A stretch of DNA of 64,000 nt from Edolisoma coerulescens (lineage: Eukaryota; Chordata; Aves; Passeriformes; Campephagidae): assembly GCA_013397115.1 (NCBI GenBank), contig VWZW01007078.1, positions 252,152 through 316,151 on the forward strand. The letters are read 5' to 3'. A program made the translations under genes and the position numbers. Positions 33,915 to 43,600 of this stretch are shown here, piece after piece. The notes beneath the pieces were generated by a model. The model was not told the origin of the DNA, made no database searches, and saw only the letters and a list, made by a program, of their open reading frames with translations. The first letter of the stretch is position 1, and each line of letters starts with the position of its first letter.

Positions 33915-34347
33915 TTTTACTCTCGAGATTTCTTGGGAAGCCTGGTAAAATACAGCATGTTAGGACTCATGGGTGTTTGCCTTCAAGTTTAGGTTTGGAA
34001 CAAGGTGGGAGACTGAGGAAGAGATCAAGGCTTCTGCCATAAAATGTAATCTGGGTTGTCAGAAACACAGGGATAATTTTATTAACAAAATGAAGGAAAC
34101 CCTACATTCTTCAAATCATTGCAGATTTTAATGTGAAATCTCTGTTCCCTTTCTGCTCCATCATGTGACTGGGTTTAGCAGCCGAAACCAACCATACATT
34201 TCTGATGTCACCATAAAGATCAAGGAAAGACTTAGAACTCCCCAGATACACCTTAGCTGGTGCGTGGGGTCAGCGAGGGTCATGCAGCCCCCAAGGTGAG
34301 ACAGCAGAAGGGTCATGTCCTTCCTCAAGACAACTTGGTGCATTATC

Positions 34348-34522
34348 CTGCCCAGAGCAGCTGTGGCTGCCCCTGGATCCCTGGAAGTGTCCCAGGCCAG
34401 GTTGGACAGGGCTTGGAGCAACCTGGGATAGTGGAAGGTGTCCCTGCCCATGGCAGAGGGTGGAACTGGATGGGATTTAAGGTTCCTCCCAACCCAAAGC
34501 ATTCCGTGACTCCGTGAATTCC
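34348..34522 (+). mobile_element. CR1 LINE 3' fragment
   Basis: From 'cctgcccagagcagctgtgg' to 'cctcccaacccaaagcattc' and two tail octamers (cgtgactc cgtgaatt). Main subtype, well preserved. Confidence 0.93.
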
Positions 34523-37500
34523 TGCAGGGATTGCAGCACTGGGCTGTGCCTGCCCTCCCTGAGCTTTGGTGAATCAGGTGTCTGATGCAAGGAGGGATGG
34601 CCAGGGAGGGACTGCAGCCCAGGACAGACAGAGGGAGAGCCAAACCTGGCTGCATTCCTTGCCTGCTCCTGGCTCCTCAAGGAGGGTGACTCCTGCTGCT
34701 CACTGAGATTCTCAAGAGCAGGAGTTGGTTCCTTGTACTTCAGTGAAGTTCCTGCTCTGGATGACTGGGGGAGAAATTGATGCTTGAAAAAGGAATACAG
34801 AAATTTGAATATTTAGCAACCAACAAATCATTCTTCAAAAGTTTTAGTGCACAACAAAGAGGTTTTTTGTGTATGGCAGGGATTCACCCATGCCATTCAT
34901 GAAACTTAACATGGAATTAGCCTTGAGTGGCTGAGGTTGCTGTGATGGAGAGGAGGGGCACTGCTTTGGGATAGCAGCGGGAAGGATGGTGTTTGTTTGA
35001 TGAGCCTGAGTCCCACAGCCTCCTCTGCACCTCAGCACAGGGGATCAGGAGGGCCAGAACAGGAGCCAAAGTAGCCACTGCTCTAAGGCTGTCCTGCCCC
35101 TGGGACCAGGGAGAACTCCCAGGTCGGGACCGGTGCAGGGGGAGGATTTCTGTGCTGGAACAGACTAATTAGGCACCACAGGGAAGCGTTTCCATCCGCT
35201 TAGGAAGCACTGTCCTGACCTTGCTCCTACGCCCACTCCCTCTCTGTCACGGGCCTGAAAGAGCCTTGCTCAGCTCTTTTAAAACTGGAAAATGAGCCCC
35301 AGCACCATCCCTTATGCAAGAGCTGTAAGGTTAATACATGTCACGTCTGTCGGCCAGGACTCTGCAATAGGCAAAGCCCTTTTTACTGAAGGAAAAAAAA
35401 CCCACCAGCCTGTCACAGCCTGACCTTTCCACCCTCGCACTCCAGCCCCACTTTCACACCACAGGATTGAGAATAAACACATCCTTTTCCAAGCAGGGCT
35501 GGATCCTCTCAGCTGCAGCAAAATGTGATTCCTTGCAAACAGTGCAGGTGGCTCTTAGGTAGGGGTTTTCCTGTGGGTTGCAGGGATAAGCAAGGATCAA
35601 GCTTGTGGAATTAGAAAGGTCAGCAGGGATGCTTCCTGTTGGAGCTGCACGAACCCTGGTGCTCGGATCAGAGGGCAGGGAGTTAAAATTAGAAGCGGCC
35701 GCGGGGTTACAGAGGTCGCTCCTTGAGCCTGACAAGGTGATGGGGTCTGTGGCTTAGGGGCATGAGAAAATAAACATCTCCAGCCTTAATATTTTCCAGA
35801 GGATCACAGAAAGTACCTCTTCTTCTGTCTTTGGCACAAGGTTTGGAATATCAGGAATTCCTCTCTTTCCCTGGCACGTAGAGGATGTGTACACCCCTAG
35901 CTGACCACACCAAAAAAGTAACTGGAATAATTGGGGAATCCCCAGTTGAGTCATTTCCTAGAAAGACTGTGTTGGATGGACATGGCTCAGGAGATGTCTT
36001 GGTGCTTGGCACATTTCTGGGATATAAAAGACTCTGTAATTCACCATTCAGAAGTGCAGAATGAGCCCCTCTCTCTGCTGAGGACATCCTGCAACTCTGG
36101 GAATAGTTTTTACCAAAAGCAGGGCAGCTCCAACAAAAGAAATGGACAGAAATCCCAGAGCCCCAAGCAGCCTGTGTTTGTTTCATGTCTTCTTTAGACA
36201 CCCTTTCCCAATTGTCTGGCTTCCAGGTACTCAAGGTATCCTACCTGGATCAGAGCAAACTGCAGGGACTGAGTGTGGCCAAGGATGTAATGCCTGGCCA
36301 CAGTTTAAACCACTGTTGTGTACTCTTTATCCCGTGTCCTAATCACTCCTCCTGCATCCATGAGGAAGTGCCTCTCTGGAGGAGCAGTGGGACTGATGGA
36401 TTTACCCCCAGGAAAGGGGTGTCAGACTTTTGGAGCACAACACTGCACCTCCCAAATGCCTGGAGCTTGATGTGTGCACGGATTTGAGTGCTCCCACCCC
36501 ATCCAGGAGGAGCACTGATTCCTGCACTTTGCCAAGGAGCCACCAAGCCCTGCCGTGTAAGTTCTCCGCCTTCCAATTAAAAAAAGAGGGAGCTTGCAGG
36601 GCACATCCACAGTCAGCTTGGAAACTCTCCTTGCCCTCTAGAGCAAAACCTACTGGAGGAGCCTGAGGTCTAGGAATAACCGCAAACCACCCTTTCCTGT
36701 CAGGCAGCTGGGATTTCAAGTGGTTGGGGCTAAATATGGCACTATGTCAACAAGGAGCCACCAGGAAAGGGGGATTATTGCTCTCCATTAGTGAGAGGAG
36801 TCTGCTCGCACACGTCTGCAAAGACCTCAGCTTTGGAAAGCACATTTCCTTCATTTCTGTGGTTTGCACTTGAATTTCCCACCACGCTCCTCCTCATCGT
36901 TCACTGGATATTTCCCATTTCAAAACCAAGCAGGCAAACAAAACCGAGGCACATCAAGAAGCAATTTGTCTGGCTGGTAAAGAAACAAAAACAACCACCC
37001 CAAAGCCAAACTGAGCAGCACAGGAAAACATGAAGTACATCTGTGCAAGTCTCACATCGCCTCTGCTCCCTCCTCCTCCTCAGCCCCGCTGAAAGACAGC
37101 AGCTGTAATCCCTTCCAGGTGGTGACAGGAGTGATCTTCCCAGCCCCTATGAACGTGACAGCCCTGGGGCTGGCTGGGAACACGTGTTCCCGTGCTGTCA
37201 GAGGGAGAGGGAAGCTGCAAGACCCAACAGGCGCCTGAGTCACAGCAGCCAAGGGGAAATGCAAACGTTGGAAGCTGTGCAAGCGCGAGGGATGTGACTG
37301 CGAGGGATCCTTTTCACCTGGTTGCTTCCTGCATGGATACTCTGGGTGATCCTGGGAGAGACTGCTGGAGGAAGGAGACATCTCCTTCAGCAATATCTGT
37401 CTCTCAATCCCCACTGGCTGCTCCCCAGCCCCCCTGAATGGGGATTTTGGTGAGCAGAGCTCACTCTGCCCTGACTGTGACTGGCATATGTGTGAGTCAC

Positions 37501-37799
37501 TGCCCAGACATGGATGGTGACAAACACAGATATGAGTGGGACAGGTCTCCTGGGCAGGAACTCTGGTGATTTCAGTTTTCATGGTTTGACAACTGCATTT
37601 TTGTGTTCCTTTTAATTTCTTTCTCCTTGTTGGTGCTGCAGGTGAGGAACTGACTGATTGAACACGAGTAGGGCGTGACGTTGACTGTGTAAGCAGCTTT
37701 AAAGTGATCAAAGTCAGCAGCTGCAGGAGAAATCCTGGGAAATGTTTGCCCTTTCCCTAACCTGTTAAGTTCCAGCAGTGGCTTTTAGCAACAGGGCAA
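34523..37799. other. 3.3 kb unique intergenic DNA
   Basis: No coding exon was recognised. The 219-codon - strand frame at 37052-37711 is basic and serine/proline-rich, without a domain or a start context that I can defend. A small CpG-rich patch with GCGGCCGC lies near 35695-35702. Confidence 0.45.
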
Positions 37800-38055
37800 T
37801 CATGGGATCCTAGAATGGTTTGGGTTGGAAGGGACATAAAAGATTGTCCCATTCCACCCCTGTCGTGGGCAGGGACACCTCCCACTATCCCGAGTTGCTC
37901 CAAGCCCCATCCAACCTGGCCTTGGGCACTTTCTGCCTTTGGATGGGGCAGCCACAGCTTCTCTGGGCAACCTGTGCCAGGGCCTCACCACCCTCACAGG
38001 GAAGAATTTCTTCCTAATATCAAACCTAAACTTTTTCAGTTTGAAGCCATTCCCC
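37800..38055 (-). mobile_element. CR1 LINE 3' fragment, about 255 bp
   Basis: Tail octamer, 'agaatggtttgggttggaag', a body with 'ctgtcgtgggcagggacacc', and the far end at 'aagccattcccctcgtgatc'. A local change replaces the usual 'ccagggatcc' by 'tctgcctttggatgg'. Confidence 0.92.
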
Positions 38056-38189
38056 TCGTGATCTTGGAGCCAAAAAGACAATTTTAAAAATTCCATGGGA
38101 TGACTGGCTTGAGCTGTTGCCTGACAGCCTGAAAGTCATCAACATAAGATGCTTTAGAGTAGCTACACTGGGATCAGCTCTTCCCATAT

Positions 38190-38406
38190 GAGACATTTGG
38201 GAAGGGGCTGCCCAGGGAGGTTTGGAGTCCCCACCCCTGGAGGTGTCCAAGGAATGCCTGGACGTGGCACTCAGTGCTCTGGTCTGGGTGACAAGGTGGG
38301 GATCAGCTACAGGTTGGACTCGATGGTCTTGTGTAGCATCTACCCGGGATCGGGGCCGCAGTCTTGGAGGTCTTTTACAACCTAAAAATTTTGAGATTCT
38401 GTGATT
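38190..38406 (+). mobile_element. CR1 LINE 3' fragment, second subtype
   Basis: 'gaaggggctgcccagggagg', 'aatgcctggacgtggcactc', 'gttggactcgatggtcttg', then 'aggtcttttacaacctaaa' and a tail octamer. It is the + strand counterpart of the long copy at 7184-7670. Confidence 0.87.
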
Positions 38407-38750
38407 TTCCTCTGAGGAAGCTGTCTAGGCTCCCTGTGTGTTCCACAGGGAGAAATGTGCCTGCTGGGAGTGTGGTCCCCCTCCTCCTAAGGTAGCTGAC
38501 TGCAGCAGATAAATCACAGTCTTTGTCCCTCTCTCCCTGCTGGTTACTGGGGTCTAGAGGGTGGCTCAGAGGGGGACATTTCATCGGGAAAGTTTAGAGT
38601 TCACTCACCACGTACCACTTCCAGTCTATGCCTCATGTCAGGATCAGAGCTGTGGCTACCAGGCTCAATTCTTTCTGGAATTGTGCATGAATTGATGACT
38701 CACAAAGATGATTATGAAATCAAAATTGTTCTATACATGATGTAGAACCT

Positions 38751-38812
38751 GGGGATAGGGTTTAGTGGTGGGTTTGGCAGTGCTGGGTTAACAGTTGGAC
38801 TTGATGGTCTTT
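38751..38812 (+). mobile_element. CR1 LINE 3' end, third subtype, short
   Basis: 'gtttagtggtgggtttggc' and 'acagttggacttgatggtc' match the inner 3' part of the third CR1 subtype. The last bases and tail are missing, and another CR1 begins about 20 bp on. Confidence 0.75.
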
Positions 38813-38831
38813 ATGTGTAAAAATTGAAAGA

Positions 38832-39055
38832 GGGGAGATTTAGGTTGGATATTGGGAAGAAATCCTTCCCTGTGAGGGTGGTGAGGCCCTGGCACAGGGT
38901 GCCCAGAGAAGCTGTGGCTGCCCCATCCCTGGAATTGTCCAAGGTTGGACGGGGCTTGTATCAACATGGGTTAGTGGGATGTATCCCTGTCCACGACAGG
39001 GGGTTGGAACCAAATGATTTTCGAGGTTCAACGCAAACCGTTCCGTGATTCCATG
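38832..39055 (+). mobile_element. CR1 LINE 3' fragment, about 225 bp
   Basis: Begins 'gggagatttaggttggatat', includes 'ggccctggcacagggtgccc' and ends 'gttcaacgcaaaccgttccg' with two tail octamers. It follows a truncated copy of another subtype in the same orientation. Confidence 0.92.
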
Positions 39056-39463
39056 AGGCTCACAGATAGGGCTGTCCTTCTTTTGAGGAAGGCCCAGATT
39101 TTAACTTCTCTGTCTAGAGGATGGTGCTGTTGTCCTTGGAGGATCTCCCTGTCAACCTTTGTGGGAACAGCTCTGCTGAGATCCAGCTCTCTACCGACTC
39201 CTCCCAAAGACCCCTGTTCCTCAGACATCCAGAATTAAGCATTTGCCTCTGGAGCTGAACCCAGTTCTTCATCTGAGTGAAACGAATCTTATCTCTGGCT
39301 GTGAGTTTAAGAAATGGATTCTAGAAATGAAAACCACAGGAATTATTTAATTTGGAATATTGATTATTTAAACATGTCTGCATACATCTTCACAAACCCA
39401 ACACAACACTACACACATACTTTTTCTCCATACAGTTTAAGGCATTTTGTTTTCAACCTCTCT
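39056..39463. other. Intergenic DNA before the RP1L1 3' end
   Basis: Unique sequence with no gene recognised. It is AT-rich from 39330 on, close to the probable RP1L1 3' end. Confidence 0.45.
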
Positions 39464-39469
39464 TTTATT
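39464..39469 (-). promoter_or_regulatory. Candidate RP1L1 poly(A) signal, distal
   Basis: TTTATT on the + strand reads AATAAA on the RP1L1 strand, about 1.2 kb after the stop codon. It is one of two candidates; transcript data would decide. Confidence 0.35.
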
Positions 39470-39569
39470 CTCCCTGCAAATTTTTGAGAAAAATGAACTG
39501 TGTCCCAAAGAGCTTAACACGAGTATGCAGCTGAGGTATGGTCAAACTTCTCCTGGCATTAGTTGGGCA

Positions 39570-39575
39570 TTTATT
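39570..39575 (-). promoter_or_regulatory. Candidate RP1L1 poly(A) signal, proximal
   Basis: AATAAA on the - strand about 1.1 kb after the RP1L1 stop. A run of T (A on the + strand at 39607-39622) lies just upstream of it in the transcript. Confidence 0.35.
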
Positions 39576-40677
39576 CAGAAATGTTTATATTTCCCCAGGG
39601 GAAGCAAAAAAAAAAAAAAAAAGATACAATCTGGTAAAAAACAAGTTGCTAAATGAAGTTTGCAGTTCTATTGTGGTTTGTAAAGTCCAAGCTCTCCAAT
39701 AAATGCTTAAGCCTCTTCCAGCTGTTTGCTGCAGCACAAATGCCCAAAGCTTTTCCATGTTAAAGGGAAAATTAGTTTGAATTTTGTCTGCAAGGACGGG
39801 GCACTGAGCCATTGCAAATCCCGTTAGCGCCAAAACAGGGCCTTGTGCAAATTTGTCTGAGGGATCCCAGATGGTTGTAAAGTGCATATCACAAGGGATT
39901 GGATCTATTCCTGATTTGGTCAATATTGCATTCAACTACTTCTCAGACACCTGACAGGGTGAGTTAACTCATCTTTTTCATCTACCACCACAGTGACGAG
40001 CACAGTACAAAGAGATGGGGTCTGGAAGAGGATCTACTGGTACAACCTTTCTCCGTGTTGAGGCTTCCAGTGAAGTGAGGAATGAGCTCAACATCTACTA
40101 AAACTAAAAAAAAAAGGGAAAATGGGGAAAATCTTTGCTATCTTAGATTCTTTTTTCCGGCTACAGAGAAGGTGGGGTAGGCGAGGGCAGAGTAGGGAGG
40201 AAGATGAATGTACATCTCTGTGTGCTCTGACCAGACTTTGGCAATGAATCCCGATTGTGTCGTGTTTCTGTGGATTGGCAATCTCTCCAGGAAAATGGCA
40301 TGCAACAGGTGAAAGGCATCCCGAAGTCACTCAGAGACGATGCCCAGCAGAGCCACAGATCACTCCAGCAGCAAACAGCATGGCTTAAAGGGTGGGAACT
40401 AGAAGGTATCCCAAACAAAACAGCCTTCCCTTTCCCCAAACCACTTATCTATTGAGACCACAGGATATTAATGAGCTACCAGCCCTCTAGAAATGAGGGC
40501 AGGTTATTGCAACATTACTCACAGGATTCAAGATCGAGTTTACCACATTTAACTCAGAAGAAAAGCCGATTATGAGGGCTCAACTCACTGGAGATACTGA
40601 AATATGTAATGAAAATATACTTTAAAAAAAGAAAGAAAGGAAGAAAGAAAGAAAAAGTCAGTTTTTAGTCAGCAGTT
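39576..40677 (-). other. RP1L1: Probable RP1L1 3' UTR
   Basis: This is the sequence between the RP1L1 stop (40678-40680) and the first candidate AATAAA. No CR1 insertion is present in it, in contrast to the flanking intergenic DNA. The extent is inferred only from the poly(A) signal. Confidence 0.4.
40622..40656. repeat. (GAAA)n-like simple repeat
   Basis: A purine-only run of GAAA and GGAA units, about 20 bases beyond the RP1L1 stop codon; it would be TTTC-rich in the transcript. Confidence 0.85.
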
Positions 40678-43600
40678 CTAGAAGTCCAGGTCATCCTGGT
40701 CAATCTCATCAGAGCTTTCTTTCTTTTTAGAAGCCTGAACTTCCTCAGTGTTTTCAGCCTCCTTTGGATCTGCATCTTCAGCATCTCCCTGCTCCTCATG
40801 TCCCACAGGATCAGAACCTGAAGATTCTTTGTCCTCTTCTTCTTCCTCACTGTCAGGATACATCTGGGAGGGTCTGGAGCTCTCATCACTTTGAACCTCT
40901 CCACTGGGGTGGTCACTCGAGGGGTTATCGTCACCTTTGCATTCCTCTTCAACTACTCCTTCCTCTTCAACTACTCCTTCCTCTTCAACTACTCCTTCAA
41001 CTACTCCATCGTCTCCATCTACTCTTTCCTCTTCATCATCAGACCCCTTCTGGGATTGCTGTGAGAAGTTTCCAACAGAAGAATAACAAGAAAAGGCTTT
41101 GGATTTTTTCATAGTCTCTAACCTTTTGCTGAATTTCTTGCCTTTGGTCTTTGAGGCTTTCTCAGAAACTTCGTTGTTGCCTCGATCTTCGTGTTTTTCA
41201 TGTGCCTTGTGAGGGTTATCACCGGTGGGTTCCCTGCCATTCTCATCAGGTTTCTCACCTCCTTCACTGTTTTTCTCCTCAGCCTCATCTCCTGACTCTG
41301 AATTTGCATCTTCTGCTGCCTCAGCTTCATCTTGCTCAGCTTCTTCATTTCCTTCTGCAGCATCTCCTTCAGGATTGTTATCACTTCCAGAGCCCTCAGC
41401 ATCTTCTCTTGATTCCAATGTCTCTGCCTCATCATCAGCCACAACATCCCCATCCTCTGGCTCCTCTGTTTCTTCAGCTTCACTTTCGCCTTCATCTTCA
41501 CCTTCGGACTTTTCTTCAGCTTCCTGCTCTTCATTTTGAGCTTCTTCTTCTTCTTCCTCTTCCCCTTTTTCTTCCTCCTCCTCTTCCTTTGTTTCTTCCT
41601 CCTCCTTTTCTCCCTCTTCTTCCTCTTTTGCTTCTTCTTCCTCTTTTTGCTCTTCCTCCTCTTCTGCTTCCTCCTCTTTCACATCTTCCTCTTCTTTTGC
41701 TTCCTCTCCCTCCTTTACTTCTTCTTCCTCCTCTTTTGCTTCTTCCTCTTCCTCCTCTTTAGTTTCCTCCTCCTCTTCTTCTGCTTCTTCCTCTCTCTCC
41801 TTTACTTCTTCTTCCTCCTCTTTTGCTTCTTCCTCTTCCTCCTCTTTAGTTTCCTCCTCCTCTTCTTCTGCTTCTTCCTCTCCCTCCTTTACTTCTTCTT
41901 CCTCCTCTTTGGCTTCTTCCTCTTCCTCCTCTTTAGTTTCCTCCTCCTCTTCTTCTGCTTCTTCCTCTCTCTCCTTTACTTCTTCTTCCTCCTCTTTTGC
42001 TTCTTCCTCTTCCTCCTCTTTAGTTTCCTCCTCCTCTTCTTCTGCTTCTTCCTCTCCCTCCTTTACTTCTTCTTCCTCCTCTTTGGCTTCTTCCTCTTCC
42101 TCCTCCTCTTTGGCTTCTTCCTCTTCCTCCTCCTCAGCTTTCTCTTCCTCCTCTTTGGCTTCTTCCTCTTCCTCCTCCTCAGCTTTCTCTTCCTCCTCTT
42201 TGGCTTCTTCCTCTTCCTCCTCCTCAGCTTTCTCTTCCTCCTCTTTGGCTTCTTCCTCTTCCTCCTCCTCAGCTTTCTCTTCCTCCTCTTTGGCTTCTTC
42301 CTCTTCCTCCTCCTCAGCTTTCTCTTCCTCCTCTTTGGCTTCTTCCTCTTCCTCCTCCTCAGCTTTCTCTTCCTCCTCTTTGGCTTCTTCCTCTTCCTCC
42401 TCCTCAGCTTTCTCTTCCTCCTCTTTGGCTTCTTCCTCTTCCTCCTCCTCAGCTTTCTCTTCCTCCTCTTTGGCTTCTTCCTCTTCCTCCTCCTCTTTGG
42501 CTTCTTCCTCTTCCTCCTCCTCAGCTTTCTCTTCCTCCTCTTTGGCTTCTTCCTCTTCCTCCTCTTTAGCTTCCTCGTCTTCCTCTTTAGCTTCCTCCTC
42601 CTCCTCTTCAGCTTCTTCCTCTTCCTCCTCTTTAGCTTCCTCCTCCTCCTCTTCAGCTTCTTCCTCCTCTTCCTCTTTAGCTTCCTCCTCCTCCTCTTTT
42701 GCTTCTTCCTCTTCCTCTTTTGCTTCATCCTCTTCCTCTTTAGCTACCTCCTCCTCCTCCTCTTTTGCTTCTTCCTCTTCGGCTTCTTCCTCTTTTGCTT
42801 CTTCCTCTTCGGCTTCTTCCTCTTTTGCTTCTTCCTCTTCGGCTTCTTCCTCTTTTGCTTCTTCCTCTTCGGCTTCTTCCTCTTTTGCTTCTTCCTCTTC
42901 GGCTTCTTCCTCTTTTGCTTCTTCCTCTTCGGCTTCTTCCTCTTTTGCTTCTTCCTCTTCCTCTTCTGCTTCTTCCTCTTCCTCTTTGGCTTCCTCCTCC
43001 TCTTTTGTTTCTTCCTCTTCCTCTTTGGCTTCCACCTCCTCCTCAGCCTCTTCCTCCTCCTCCTCGGCCTCTTCCTCCTCTTCTTTGGCTTCTTCCTCCT
43101 CCTCTTCGGCTTCCTCCTCCTCTTTTTCTTCTTCCTCTCCTTCCTCCCCTTCCTCTTCTTCCTTCCCTTCTTCTTCTTCCTTTGCCTCTTCCTCTTCCTC
43201 TTCCTCCTTCCCTTCCTCCTCCATTGTTTCTTCCTCCCCCTTCACTCCCTCTTCTTCCTCTTCCTTCTCTTCCTCCTGATTTTGTTCCTCTTCCTCCTTA
43301 GTTTCCTCTGCTTCTTCTTCTTTTACTTCTTCATCTTCTTTAGTTTCATTCTCCTCCTCCTCTTTTATTTCCTCCTCCTCTTCAGCCTTAACCATTTCTT
43401 CTTCCTCTTTCTCTTCCTCCTCCTCTTTTGTTTCCTCTTCTTCTTCTCCTTCTTTTGTTTCTTCCCCTCCTTCTGCTTCTTCTTCTTTGGTTTCTTCATT
43501 TTTGGCCTCATCCTCCACCTCAGCATATTGACTCTCTGCTACTTTAGGTTCTTCTCCATCTCCAGTCAATATTGCGCCATCATCTTCACTTAAGTCTGGT

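Larger units (their letters stand above)
41530..43500 (-). repeat. RP1L1: RP1L1 Glu-rich polypurine tract
   Basis: About 2 kb in which the coding strand is almost entirely A and G (GAG/GAA codons, broken by GCC/GCT Ala, AAA Lys and a few Val and Thr codons). It encodes about 660 residues that probably form an extended, strongly acidic helix or disordered rod. It corresponds in position to the Glu/Gln-rich repeat part of mammalian RP1L1, but with different units. It contains the nested arrays listed separately. The strand bias leaves all three + strand frames open over long distances. Confidence 0.93.

Noticed and set aside
37052..37711. 219-codon - strand frame as a possible gene
   Set aside because: No recognisable domain, no convincing splice or poly(A) context, and an overlapping frame on the other strand of similar quality.
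42063..42728. 221-codon - strand Lys/Arg-rich frame
   Set aside because: Shifted frame of the Glu repeats (AGA/AAG codons). The RP1L1 frame extends far beyond it on both sides and matches human RP1L1.
42136..42960. CRISPR-like array
   Set aside because: The units are contiguous without spacers, are in frame and encode Glu repeats in a vertebrate gene.
41909..43279. 456-codon + strand Ser-rich frame
   Set aside because: Another antisense frame of the same purine tract, made only of TCT/TCC-type codons.
41536..43593. 685-codon + strand frame rich in Phe and Leu
   Set aside because: It is the antisense of the RP1L1 Glu tract. Reverse-complemented GAG/GAA codons cannot make stop codons, so the frame stays open by composition. 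There is no domain and no promoter.
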